The notes under the pieces were generated by a model. That model made no database searches. It had not been told where the DNA came from and saw only the letters and a list, made by a program, of their open reading frames with translations. From positions 209,792,420 through 209,856,419 of the forward strand of contig OY282560.1 of NCBI GenBank assembly GCA_958295665.1: a stretch of 64,000 nt of DNA. Direction: 5' to 3'. Shown here piece after piece: positions 37,871-48,082 of this stretch (positions within the stretch are counted from its first letter, which is position 1; every line of letters starts with the position of its first letter). This DNA is from Tipula vernalis. Taxonomy: Eukaryota > Arthropoda > Insecta > Diptera > Tipulidae. Position numbers and translations under genes: made by a program.

Positions 37871-38715
37871 TTGGTACCGACTGACTTCAGTGCTGTCGCG
37901 AAATTATTCGAAAGGTCTTCGTCTTTCTCTTACATCATTCGAACAATTGCTCAATGTTACTGCTTTTATGATAGATTTCGAAGTAAACAATGTTGTTTGT
38001 ATTTGACAGGTTCTCAGATTAAGCGGGCTACAATGTTTGCCGTGCAGTGGGCTCAGAGTGAACGCTTCATAGATGATATCAGTCGAATCACCAAGGGTTC
38101 CGAACTACAACGAGACAGTAAACTTCGACTTGCTGCAGCATCCGGCAGTACTCGATGCCCACCATCCCTTCACAGAAGCACTCGTAAGGACCTTACATAC
38201 TATATGCAGCACTTACATCATACACAACAACAGTTGCTCGCCATTATCCGTTAAGGATATTTTATTATCGGCGCCAAAATTCTCACCAAACAGATAGCTC
38301 GTTCCTGTGTCAGATGCTGTCGACATCGTGTAAAAACGTCACAACAACAGATGGGTAATCTTCCGTCGTACCGAATTACACCGTCACAACCATTTTTCAC
38401 GGTGGGTGTCGATTTCGCTGGTCCAGTCAAGGTGAAATCTAAAACCGGGCGAGGCGCTAAAATCCAAAAGGGATATATTACGGTATTCGTTTGCCTGATT
38501 ATTAAAGCCGTACACTTTGGAAGTCCGATTATCTCACTTCGTTGCAGCTACAACCTAAATGGAAGTCCAAAAGGTTGAATTTTTCAAAGGAGGACATCGT
38601 TCTGGTGAAGAATGACAACGTACCACCCGGCTCATGGCCTTTACGGCGCATAATCGAGACACACCCTGGTCACCGTGAAGACCCAAAGTGGCATTTACAA
38701 AAAACCTATTAGAAA
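37871..38715 (+). pseudogene. BEL-1 integrase, core deleted
   Basis: The N-terminal zinc-binding part is scattered over frames at 37871-38330: HHPFTEALVRTLHTICSTYI, SCVRCCRHRVKTSQQQMGNL. 38351-38578 gives LPSYRITPSQPFFTVGVDFA, GPVKVKSK and TVFVCLIIKAVHFG, holding the first catalytic Asp (GVDFAGP). Right after SPIISL the reading jumps to PKWKSKRLNFSKEDIVLVKN, DNVPPGSWPLRRIIETHPG, the C-terminal end of BEL integrase. The segment with the second Asp (SDNGTNF) and Glu (GGLWEA) is gone, so the enzyme could not work. Confidence 0.88.
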
Positions 38716-38757
38716 ACTCTGTCCCATATTAGACAATTAAGTCATTATTTCCTTCAT

Positions 38758-38777
38758 GGGGGAGGGGGGGGGGGGGG
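38758..38777 (+). other. BEL-1 polypurine tract
   Basis: A run of 20 purines, 19 of them G with one A, 5 bp before the 3' LTR start. It serves as primer for plus-strand DNA synthesis in LTR elements. The G-run may have expanded by slippage. Confidence 0.8.
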
Positions 38778-38782
38778 TTGTA

Positions 38783-39207
38783 TGTTCGGACATCTCAAAA
38801 TTATTTATATATTTTTTGATTATATGTTTTGAATTTAATTTGAATGGTTCGACTCCCCTGATATTGTATATAACTACCGTACTTAATTTGATAGTACTAG
38901 TACAAATTCTCTCTCAATTGCATTTATATCTAGGATTGGTGACAAATATTTATGTATTAAATAGAGTTGTTATTGTATTCTTATATACACCAAATAATTT
39001 CTCTCCATTTACTATATTTACAATAAATTTTAAATAAAAATATTTTTGATAATTGCGGGAAAGAGCATAAGCATTAAAACGTTTAACGAAGCAAGTCGTT
39101 TGACTTTCAATAAATTAATAATTGCTAAAATTTATAATTAATAAAATAAATACCACAGAGTTGGTCAAAATCAATTATTTATTTATGTATCCAGAACGAT
39201 ATATACA
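38783..39207 (+). repeat. BEL-1 3' LTR
   Basis: 425 bp, direct repeat of 33545-33952 with an extra 17 bp or so in its 3' part. Followed by the target duplication AGTAG. Confidence 0.95.
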
Positions 39208-39212
39208 AGTAG

Positions 39213-39577
39213 TAAACCGAGATTTTACCTTCCGGATCAGGCGTTACACCAGCAACTGCTCTCACATACCATTCCTTTGATTAGTAGGTACTGCGATTTT
39301 CAAGACGCTGTAAACATAATACTGCTGCTTTTAATAAATGGTTATTTAATTTTCTTTGATAAAGGATTATATAGGTATTATTCTGCGTATATGTATATTG
39401 CTTTCTATATCATTTGGTTGAATTTTTATTTTTAACCATAAAAGAATATGGACTGCATAGTGAGCCCTAAGAACTTTTCCAATTTAATATGTGTAAAGTG
39501 CGGCATTTTTAATGTATAGCCGTATCCCAAAAATGCTAAAAATTTCTATTCAAGAGAACAACTTAATGAGTACGACT
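39213..39577. other. No gene recognised
   Basis: AT-rich spacer between BEL-1 and the TAA-tailed retroposon. Confidence 0.5.
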
Positions 39578-39589
39578 TAATTGCAACAT

Positions 39590-40294
39590 TGTTATTATTA
39601 TTATGGGGGGGGCCCGCCCCTGCTTAATTATCCGTCCAGTCAATATTCAGATTCTTAATGAACCTGACAATACTGCCTCCCGGTACGTGATACATACTAT
39701 CTGGGCTTATTGCTCTCCCTCCTAGATTTTTACTACAGCATGTAGTTTCGCTAGAAAGACGGTAGCATTGGAGCTCAAGGACCTCGAGAGGGTTGTCCCA
39801 CTCCCGTATATTCCTACTCCTGCCCCGTATTCTGTTTGATTTTACTCTTACGAGTTGCTGGGAATTGCATATCACCTGTAGGTCACCCAGCTTTATTACA
39901 GGAAGGCTAAATAAAACTGGAGGGTGCCTGGTATCCAGAGTCCGCATATTTTGGGCTGATTAATCTATCAGCCATTCATCTTTCGGCATATGCTGTTCCA
40001 CCTTAGATTAGGGTTTTTTGTCAAGGTTTTCTCATTTAGCGCCGTACTTTAGCCTGTGACAAATGGCCAAAAATGTGCCAGGTGGCCTTAGTTACCAGTG
40101 GTTGCCACGAGGAGGCAGTACGTACACTTGCGAATTGTGAACAGGTTACCCCTTCCACAATTATACCCATCACGCAGCTGCCTAATGGCAAGACCAGAAC
40201 AGCTCACGTGATGCACACCCTACTGGAAGGTTACGGAGCTGGTAGATTAATCTACTCAACTTTGATCCCCCCCCCCAATAAACGCCAAACCACC
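39590..40294 (-). mobile_element. Short TAA-tailed retroposon, copy 2
   Basis: Reverse-oriented: the TAA tail shows as TTATTATTATTA at 39591-39604. It is flanked by a perfect 12 bp duplication TAATTGCAACAT (39578-39589, 40295-40306), proof of an independent retrotransposition. Its 5' end (GGTGGTTTGGCG on the reverse strand) falls within about 30 bp of the 5' end of copy 1, so the family is probably about 700-780 bp long, not randomly 5'-truncated. The forward-strand frame 40073-40297 (CQVALVTSGCHEE) and the reverse-strand frame 39624-39947 (SQQLVRVKSNRIRGRS) match those of copy 1 without stops. Confidence 0.85.
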
Positions 40295-40429
40295 TAATTG
40301 CAACATAAATTGCTTGTTATACTCGCACACAACAAAAACGAAAAAATGACACGCTGAAAGGTGTCAAATTGCAACTAAGCTAGAAATTATACAAAATAAT
40401 TTCATGACGTGAGTTTTTTTTTGTGTCAT

Positions 40430-41125
40430 GAATCGAATGGTGTATGACACATTTCTCAAAGTTGGGGTGGAACACCAAATTTTATTCGTCATATCGATTC
40501 TGCTCGTTTTATTTATTGTTCAAACCAATAACAGGAATTTCTCGAGGATTTTTGCAAGATACGCAAAATAGTGGAAAATAATAGCCATAGGTGTCCTGAA
40601 TCAAATGATATCAACCACATTTCTCAACGATGGGGAGGAATACCAAATTTTAAATGTTTTGTTACATAATATCGCTTTTGCTCGTTTGAGGAATTTATTG
40701 TTCAAATCAGTAACATGAATATCACTGGGATTGTCGCAAGATGCCATTAGCGGAGAATAATAGCCTTAGCTGTCCTGAATCAAATAATGTATACCACATT
40801 TTACAACGGTGGGGAGGAGTACTGAGTTATTGATTTGAACAATAAATTTCTCAATCGAGCCAAAGCGATATGCCGTAACAAAAAAATTAAAATTTGGTAT
40901 TCCTCTGCAACGTTGTGAAATGTGGTGTACATCATTTGATTCAGGACACCTAAGGCTATTATTTCTTGCTAATAGCATCTTGCGACAATCCATGTGATAT
41001 TCATGTTATTGATTTGAACAATAAATTAATCAAACGAGCAGGATCGATATGACGTAACAAAAAAAATTTTAATCTGAGATTTCTTCCCACTGTTGAAAAG
41101 TGGTGTACATTATGTGATTCACGTC
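40430..41125. repeat. Satellite with strand switch, unit about 177 bp
   Basis: Two forward units (about 40440-40612 and 40613-40790) share CACATTTCTCAACGATGGGG, ACCAAATTTT, ATTGTTCAAAYCAGTAACAT, GCAAGATGCC and TGTCCTGAATCAAATAATG. A third starts at 40791 and breaks near 40818. From there the same unit runs in reverse complement (ATTGATTTGAACAATAAATT, GGTATTCCTCTGCAACGTTG, CATTTGATTCAGGACAC) for two more units to about 41125. The array is thus a large palindrome of repeats with its turning point near 40818. Confidence 0.85.
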
Positions 41126-41641
41126 ACTTTATTTAAACTATTACTGCCAATCGTTCTCGAAAATTTACTATTCTTGTCAAAAAAAATTCTCTTATAAACT
41201 TCACACTTTAACCCATTCATTCGCACGTGGTGTACATTAAAATTGGTACAAATATACTAGACAAAAATTTAACAGTTATATTAAATACAGTATTCTCTTT
41301 CCTCCTTTGTCATAATTTCGTATCTACATAATATATTTTATCAGTTTCGCTTTGTTTTTTGAGTAGTGTTCAACGTGTTTCAAAAAGTTTGGATTTACGG
41401 CCTAATTAACTGCTTCTTACCATATTATCCTGGGATAGTATAATTTTTTTTTGTGTGATTTTTGTAATAAAACTGAAGAGATATTACATTTGAATTAAAT
41501 TCATGAAAAAATAATTAATTAATCGTAAAAGGTGAGTTAAAATTAGATGTACATTAACATGTACAATCCACATGCGTTCTGTACATTTTAATGTATACTT
41601 CGTTTCAATTTTAATATATTTTTATATGAATACTTATTAGG

Positions 41642-42200
41642 ATGTCTCGTCGGTGCCTCATGGAACAAGAAATGTATGACTTGTTATTGGAATCTGACGT
41701 TGAGTGCCCAAGTGACAATGAAGATGATTCAACTGTAAATATTGAACAAGCATTAGAAGATATTGTTACCAATACGAGCGTGAAGCCATTTGAGAAAAAT
41801 GAGGAAGACTGGGAAGACTTCGAAACTAAACCTATCATTGAATCGGAGCCCAGAGTAATTGAAACAGCTCAAGAAGGCGACGATATAGTAATTAATGAAG
41901 ATATTATCGTTGAGTTATTTGACGAAACAGAACGTAAGCCTATTTCAATTACTAATAAGAGTGACACAAAATGGTGTAGAATGTAATTTGTTGTCCAAAG
42001 CGTACTACAATTTCAGTTTGCATCCGAAGATTTGATTGAAGACAAAATAAAATCTCCATACGATTACTTCTCGCAGTATTTTATAGACGAGTTATTTGAG
42101 TCATTTTCATTTTTTACAAATCTCTACGCTCAACAAAATATTGTTGAAAAATTCAAACTTACAGAAAAAAATGAAATCAAAAAGCTACTTTAAATTCAAG
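41642..42200 (+). pseudogene. piggyBac A transposase, N-terminal part
   Basis: ATG at 41642. 114 codons of acidic N-terminus typical of piggyBac (SDVECPSDNEDDSTVNIEQA, EEDWEDFE) end in a stop at 41984. After a shift the reading continues as KSPYDYFSQYFIDELFESFS, FTNLYAQQNIVEKFKLT, which is the start of the DDE_Tnp_1_7 domain (sPyeyF..ff...l...i...TN.Ya.q). It is cut at 42239 by the TTAA insertion of element B and resumes at 45199. Confidence 0.88.
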
Positions 42201-42636
42201 CATTCAAATCCCACATGACGTGTGACCGATTTGTATAATTAACCCTTGTGTCTATACCCGGGCACCCGGGTGGCCATTTCGATTTAAAATGCTCGTAACT
42301 TTTTCAATTTCACAGTTAGACTATCCCTACTCCTTGACATCCAAGAACTACTTATTTTTTATTGATCTTTGAACAGAAGTTAACTAAAAATTATTGCTGA
42401 ACTAAATTATTCGTTTACCAATATTATTACTCTTGTAGTCTATACCCGGCCACCCGGGTGGCCATTTAAAAAAAACACTGAATATCCTATTTGTATAACA
42501 TTTTATTGTTTAAATCAACATTTCATCACAGAAAAAATCAAAAATTATCACATAAATAATTCAGTTGGTTATTAAAAATATGTTTACAAAATAAGAAATT
42601 CAATTTGGTAAAAATTTACAAAAAAAATTAAAACTA

Positions 42637-43655
42637 TTAACACTTAGAACACTTTATTTGAGTGTTCGTATGTTCTACACATACTGGTCTTCTACAGATA
42701 CTACAGGATTTCCGTGAATTTCGTCGTTTTTTGGGATCGGAAGACAAACAAATCCAGCATTTGCCAACTTGAGGAATTCGGCCATCGTTGTTGCGTAACA
42801 CATTAGGTACTCCAGACGTTGTCAATTCCTGGTTTATTGGTACATAGAGCGGTTTGCCAAGTATGCATTCTATCCCTGAACGTGAATTAAAATTTCTATA
42901 TACATTTGGTATGGTTGATCGATCTGACACATGCGGTAGAGCTAATTGAAGCACAAGATCTTTCAAGAATTCTCGACGATTGTGTGTTTTGTTTGATCTA
43001 GCCGGGTTATTTTCTATGTAAATTTTGTAAGCCGCGACGCAAGCTACATCAATTATATTGTAAAAAAATGCTACAGGCCATCTTTTCGTCCTTCGTTTGG
43101 TTGTATAATGAGTGACCAGTTTGTCCATATTATCTACTCCACCTTTTTTTCCATTGTAATAATGAATGATTTCCGGTTTTTTTTTGTCTCCAATTACTGA
43201 ATCCGTATAATGCTGCGTAGATAATAATAATACACTCTTATTTTTTTTGGGGACATACGAACAAAGTGTAATATTATCATCGCTGAATCCAAAAATTGAC
43301 GAATAAATTTCCCGAGATCTGGACGGCAACATTTCTTTTGGAACATAGGGTTTATTTTTTTTTAATGTCCCGACTATTGATAAGTCCCAAGAGATCAATA
43401 AACGAGCAAGCGGCAATGTTGTAAAAAAATTGTCAGTTACTATATTTCTCCCAGACCCTTTGAAACGGGCGCATAGGTCCTTGACAACCCGCTCTCCTTG
43501 ATTGATTTCCCTGCCTGATGGTTGCTTACCCGTATATATCTGCCCCGTTATTGGGTAAGAGTTAGCAGCATCGCAAACCCACCATACTTTGATCCCATAT
43601 TTTGCCGGTTTGGACGGCATATACTGGGTGAATCTTGTTCGTCCTACACAAAAAA
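42637..43655 (-). pseudogene. piggyBac B transposase, C-terminal part
   Basis: From about 43655 the reverse strand reads VGRTRFTQYMPSKPAKYGIK, then VWWVCDAANSYPITGQIYTG, NIVTDNFFTTLPLARLL (second catalytic Asp), YYNGKKGGVDNMDKLVTHYT (third and fourth Asp), RRTKRWPVAFFYNIIDVACV, and a cysteine-rich tail CWICLSS, CSICRRPVCVEH, CSKC near the stop at 42637. This 327-codon segment is fully open, the best kept TE frame in the window besides BEL RT. Only the array at 43665-44232 separates it from the N-terminal half. Confidence 0.93.
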
Positions 43656-43664
43656 TTTTTTTTT

Positions 43665-44232
43665 ATACTGAATACTGAATACTGAATACTGAATACTGAA
43701 TACAGAATACAGAATACAGAATACAGAATACAGAATACAGAATACAGAATACAGAATACAGAATACTGAATACAGAATACTGAATACTGAATACAGAATA
43801 CAGAATACAGAATACAGAATACAGAATACAGAATACAGAATACTGAATACTGAATACAGAATACTGAATACAGAATACAGAATACAGAATACAGAATACA
43901 GAATACAGAATACTGAATACTGAATACAGAATACAGAATACAGAATACAGAATACAGAATACAGAATACAGAATACAGAATACAGAATACTGAATACTGA
44001 ATACAGAATACTGAATACTGAATACTGAATACTGAATACTGAATACAGAATACAGAATACTGAATACTGAATACAGAATACAGAATACAGAATACAGAAT
44101 ACAGAATACTGAATACAGAATACAGAATACTGAATACTGAATACAGAATACTGAATACAGAATACAGAATACAGAATACAGAATACAGAATACTGAATAC
44201 TGAATACAGAATACAGAATACTGAATACTGAA
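43665..44232. repeat. Heptamer satellite, about 81 copies of ACTGAAT/ACAGAAT
   Basis: An uninterrupted array of 7 bp units that exist in only two forms, differing at the third base (T or A). Runs of A-type units alternate with one to five T-type units in an irregular pattern. Because the unit lacks stops in one reverse frame, it reads as a YSVFCIL-type repeat joined in frame to the piggyBac N-terminus. Confidence 0.97.
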
Positions 44233-44249
44233 ATGTCAATAATTTCCAG

Positions 44250-44809
44250 ATTTTCTGCGGTTTATCCCGATTTAGAATATTGTGTTCTGTGTATACTTCA
44301 TTGGCCTTCCTGTTTGTGTGTCTAATGATTATTTCACACATGACGTCCGTAAATATACACTTGAAGGTATCTCTTACAGATAACATTTCGGTCGATCGCG
44401 ATGGCCCACTTCGTTGACTCCTGAGAATATTGTGTCTCAATGTTTGCCTTTGAGGAGGATTTTGTCTCCATATCGATCCATCTTTTCCTTTTAGATAAGG
44501 CGAATTATTACAATTTGCACTTCCAGTTTCTCCTTCGTCTTCAACTTCACTATCGCTGAAAATTTCTTCATCAGACACTTCAATTTGGACTTCATGATCT
44601 TCATAAACGTCCTCTATGTCTGAATCTTCCACGCTTCTATCCGCTGCTGTAGGAAGCCACTCATCTTCTGAGCCGTCGTCAACAAAATCAAGCACTTCTT
44701 CGTCATCGTCACATTCCTCTAATAAACGATTTAGGTATGCTTGTTGATCTTCATACGACAAACTAGGGCAAAAATGTGTATATAAATGTAAAAAAACCGA
44801 ACGGATCAT
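44250..44809 (-). pseudogene. piggyBac B transposase, N-terminal part
   Basis: Reverse-strand frame from 44809: an acidic domain (LLEECDDDEEVLDFVDDGSE, EVQIEVSDEEIFSDSEVEDE), then DGSIWRQNPPQRQTLRHNIL, DTFKCIFTDVMCEIIIRHTN and VYTEHNILNRDK, normal for the first 180 residues of a piggyBac transposase. Intron-like or annotated start uncertain; an upstream start could lie beyond 44809. The frame then runs into the heptamer array (YSVFCIL repeats), which replaces about 100 residues, including the first catalytic Asp block (normally near DEQL). Confidence 0.9.
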
Positions 44810-45212
44810 CCAAATAATAAATCTTACCGTCTAAACTCAGCATTTGAAATGTCTCTGTGGTCCGCCATTTTATCACTCACATATATATTTATTTACAAAA
44901 AAAATCACTTCCGCAATCAACCTTTCCATTTGAATACCACACCTACTCTAATTTCCTCAGCTCACCTAAACGATTCTTTTCTGTTTTGTTTTACTAGCAT
45001 TAACCGGGGATTCCCCATTTTTTATTTATTTTTTTTGTTGTTTTATAACGTTTAAAATAGTATATTAAAATAAATAAAGGCAATAATACACTGGCAAATA
45101 CAAAAATTTTCGATATTAACAAGAAAATACATGTGGCCACCCGGGTGGGTCGGGTATAGAATAGTGTATAATTTTTTGGGTATAGACACAACGGTTAAGG
45201 AACTATGTATAC

Positions 45213-46200
45213 TTGCATATAGTGAATAATCTTAAAATTGCCAAAGACAACACAGATAAGTTTGTTAAAGTTAGACCGGTTATAGACGCCGTAAGAGATC
45301 GTTGTTTGCAATTGCCTGTTGAACAAGTAGTATCTATTGACGAACAAATAATTCCATACACTGTCCAACTGTCAACAAAACAATATATGAAAGGTAAACC
45401 AAGTCCATGGAGAATCAAAGTTTACGTTCTAGCCGGAAAACAGGTCAGCCTTATGATTTCTTTCTGTATGGTTGGCGGTGGTAAGCAAGTATGGTTTTGG
45501 AGCTTCAGTTGTAATAAAATTAGTCGAGAGACTTAGGCAACCAGGACATAAGATTTTCTTTCATAAGAATCACTTCCATTTGGGGTCAAATTTTGTTGGA
45601 CCTGGAGTTGTAGATGTAGTAAAAAGGTGGACTAAAACATCAAAAAAATACGACCAAGTTTCAAGGCCAGAAATCGTACGGTTGTACAATGATGGAATGG
45701 GAGAAGTCGATTCCGTTGATCAATTTATCTCGTACTACCCAGTTTTCATTAAATCTCGTAAATGGACATTAACATTATTTACACATTTTATAGATTTCGC
45801 TTAAGCGGCTAGTTGGATAGAATACAAGAGAAATGCAAAAAAGTTGGATCAACCAAAAAACTCGATTTTGAATATTTTAAACTTCCGATTGCAAGTATCC
45901 AATGCATTACTTTATGCCGGGCAACAAATATACTCATCTAAGCGAGGTCGACCTTGAAATTCTAAAGAAAGTTCTGTAAGTTCACCGGTAACAACAAAGC
46001 GAGACAGGAGGTATTGATGTTAGATATGACGAAATTAGTCATTTTCCTTATCATGATGGAAAAAAAGAAGCTACGAGATGTAAAATGAACTACGAAACCT
46101 CATCCCAAGGGACTGCTGGAAAAACACATTTTGTTTGTCGAAAATGTAATGTTTATTTATGAATTACCAAAGAACGCAATTGTTTTGAACAATTCCATAA
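45213..46200 (+). pseudogene. piggyBac A transposase, catalytic and C-terminal part
   Basis: Continues after element B: HIVNNLKIAKDNTDKFVKVR, PVIDAVRDRCLQLPVEQ, VVSIDEQIIPYTVQ (first catalytic Asp), YMKGKPSPWRIKVYVLAGK. Frameshift near 45480, then GFGASVVIKLVERLRQPGHK, IFFHKNHF, where the family has a conserved D-N-x-F (Asp changed to His), and MGEVDSVDQFISYY (third/fourth Asp kept). After 45804 the frame degrades but the cysteine-rich tail is visible at 46030-46200 (ISHFPYHDGKK, CKMNYE, FVCRKCNVYL). Loss of the middle Asp and several shifts make it inactive. Confidence 0.88.
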
Positions 46201-46813
46201 AAAATAAATTCGGTAACTTTTGAGTCAAATATTGTTCCTATTTTATTTCTTACATAGCTTTTAATTATTTTTTTGAAGTAACCACAATTCTTTGTTTACA
46301 TATTATTTATATTTTTATTTATGAATTGGTTTTATTTTTATATAATTTTTTGAATTAATAAAATAAAATAAACAGAAAAAATTTCTAAAATAAACTGAAA
46401 TAACTTGTATCAGGTTTGAAACGTTATGTACATTTCAGCATTCCTACTCCGGAGCCTATAGGCTATTATAACAGCTTCTATAACGTGGCATTAACTGTTT
46501 ATAAACCAAATCTAGGGCAAAAATAATTTTCCGACCACCCGTATTAATTCCCGTCTGAAAGGGTTAATATTTCACTCAAAATTCTAGTTGGAATTTTATT
46601 AACAGTGTACTTTCTAATACATACTTATAATTTGTTATTTGTTATAAACTTCACACCCATGCTTTATTTATGTTTTGTTAAAGATTTTCAAACTTGTTTA
46701 ATTTAATTATTTGAATATCTGGTCAATTTTTGAGAACTCAAAACTATGTAGATGATGTGAAAGCCAAATTGTTAATCGTGCAAACTATAAAACGCGTGCC
46801 ATGTATTAGCAGT

Positions 46814-47220
46814 CGTGTTTTCCATGAGAACTGCACTAGAACTCGATAGATTTTAAATTCCTTTTATTCTATGTAAACAGAAAAAAAATTAAATTCGTAA
46901 AGTGATAATGTGTAGTGCATTTAACATAAATACACATTTTAAGTTGTTACAGCAATAAATAATGACAATTATAGGTTATTTTTTAGTTACACTTGATGAA
47001 CCCATGAATTTATCGAGTGTAGTTGCGTGTAATGACGTCAGCAAGAATTAAGAAAATATTGATGAAATAACTAAAGGGGGAATTTTTTAAACTTAAAATA
47101 TGTTATTATGTCAAATAAACTACACATTCGCGCTTTATGAATTTATTTTTTTTCTGTTTACATAGAATAAAAGGAATTTAAAGTTTATCGAGTTCTAATG
47201 CAGTTCTCATGAACCACACG
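46814..47220. mobile_element. MITE with about 75 bp TIRs
   Basis: CGTGTTTTCCATGAGAACTG and following CACTAGAACTCGAT...TTCTATGTAAACAGAAAAAA (46814-46892) recurs inverted at 47145-47220 (CTGTTTACATAGAATAAAAG ... CAGTTCTCATGAACCACACG). Length 407 bp, non-coding. No certain target duplication. Confidence 0.75.
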
Positions 47221-47815
47221 GCTAGCGTTTACTGCCTTGCATTGATAAAAATATACTGGAATTGCCCGACGATTTATCCAAAAGCTATTTGAAACTTTGT
47301 AAAAAATCAACCTTTAGGGTATTATGTCTGGTGATGGCTTGTATTGGTGTGATTCGTCACATATCTGGGGAAATTAGCTTGTACAAAAACAATTAAAAAG
47401 CTTGTATTAAATCAGCCTCTGGAATGTTAGATTTGCATTGGATTGCATTGATGTAATTTGTCAATAGCTATTATTGGAATAAAAAGAGTTCGTTTCTCGA
47501 GTGAGAATCTTGGAAAAATCGATTTCCCAAAAATCATTAGAAGTTTTTTGTAAAATGAGCGACCTCTGATAAAATTCTGTTCAAGTTTCCAGTTGGAAAT
47601 CTATGGGAAAATAGTCTTTTCCAAAAACTATTCTTGAGAGTAAACAAGTAACAAATGGATTGTAGAAATTCGAAAATATGGCAGCCCACCAATCCCATTT
47701 AAATGAATTTTATTATGACTAAACAAAGCTTATTTAAAATAATTTTTTGGTGTAATTCATTTTTTCAATGGATTTGTCAAAGTAAAATTTAGGCCTCATA
47801 AATATCATAAAAGAA
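47221..47815. other. No gene recognised
   Basis: Contains weakly repeated words (GCATTGATGTAATTTGTCA, AAAGCTATTTGAAACTTTGT and AAATCATTAGAAGTTTTTTG) suggesting an old tandem repeat, but no gene. Confidence 0.4.
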
Positions 47816-48082
47816 TCAAAATGCTTGCGAATTAAGAAGTTTCAAAACTGATACTTCCTGATACCTTTTAGGATTTAATTGATCAATTTTTTGAAAACTC
47901 TTAACTAAGGATATCTTATCCGAGGATTTCGGGTATTTTGGTTTAATTTCCACATCAAATTCTGTTGTCATTAGGAACAATAACTTGATGCTTGTGTAAT
48001 GAATGTTTGATGCTTTGGTTGCGTTTTTACATAATCCCAAAATAAAAATGAAGAATATGAGAAACTTCAATTTGTTGTTCAT
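47816..48082 (-). CDS. Hypothetical 88-residue secreted protein (uncertain)
   Basis: The reverse-strand frame open from 48325 to 47816 is the longest that I cannot tie to a TE or repeat. Starting at the ATG at 48082 the product opens with a signal-peptide-like stretch: MNNKLKFLIFFIFILGLCKN, a basic start, an 11-residue hydrophobic core and a possible cleavage site after ATKA. The remaining 64 or so residues are lysine-rich (FDVEIKPKYPKSSDKISL, then KIDQLNPKRYQEVSVL) without cysteines and with no family I recognise. An upstream start at 48325 would add a poorly structured extension. No promoter or splice evidence. It may be chance in AT-rich DNA. Confidence 0.25.
   Translation of the reverse strand: MNNKLKFLIFFIFILGLCKNATKASNIHYTSIKLLFLMTTEFDVEIKPKYPKSSDKISLVKSFQKIDQLNPKRYQEVSVLKLLNSQAF

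Larger units (their letters stand above)
33545..39207 (+). mobile_element. BEL/Pao LTR retrotransposon, copy BEL-1
   Basis: Both LTRs begin TGTTCGGACATC and end ATATACA, and the element is flanked by a 5 bp duplication AGTAG (33540-33544, 39208-39212), as expected for BEL/Pao. PBS, gag, protease, RT, RNase H and a shortened integrase follow in order, then a poly-G polypurine tract. The two LTRs differ by roughly a dozen substitutions plus a short indel by eye, so the insertion is old. Length 5.66 kb; about 0.5-1 kb is missing, mostly gag knuckles and integrase core. Confidence 0.95.
42243..45194 (-). mobile_element. piggyBac element B (inner), nested in A
   Basis: TTAA at 42239-42242 and 45195-45198. 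TIRs CCCTTGTGTCTATACCC and CCGTTGTGTCTATACCC differ at one base. Subterminal copies of TCTATACCCGGCCACCCGG (42446 onwards) and the right-hand CCACCCGGGTGGGTCGGGTA repeat the terminal block, like the internal repeats of other piggyBacs. It encodes a reverse-strand transposase that is complete at the C-terminus but has about 567 bp of 7 bp tandem repeat in place of part of the core. Length 2952 bp. Confidence 0.93.
41212..46563 (+). mobile_element. piggyBac element A (outer), interrupted by element B
   Basis: Left end TTAA|CCCATTCATTCGC; right end, reverse strand, TTAA|CCCTTTCAGACGG. TTAA duplications (41208-41211, 46564-46567) and CCCWTTCA ends are standard for piggyBac. Without element B (42243-45194 plus one TTAA) it would be about 2.4 kb. 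Its transposase gene runs forward and is split by B between codons for the N-terminal region and the catalytic core. Confidence 0.85.

Noticed and set aside
43665..44232. CRISPR-like array or a structural repeat protein
   Set aside because: Units are 7 bp with no spacers; the repeat protein is an accident of reading through the array.
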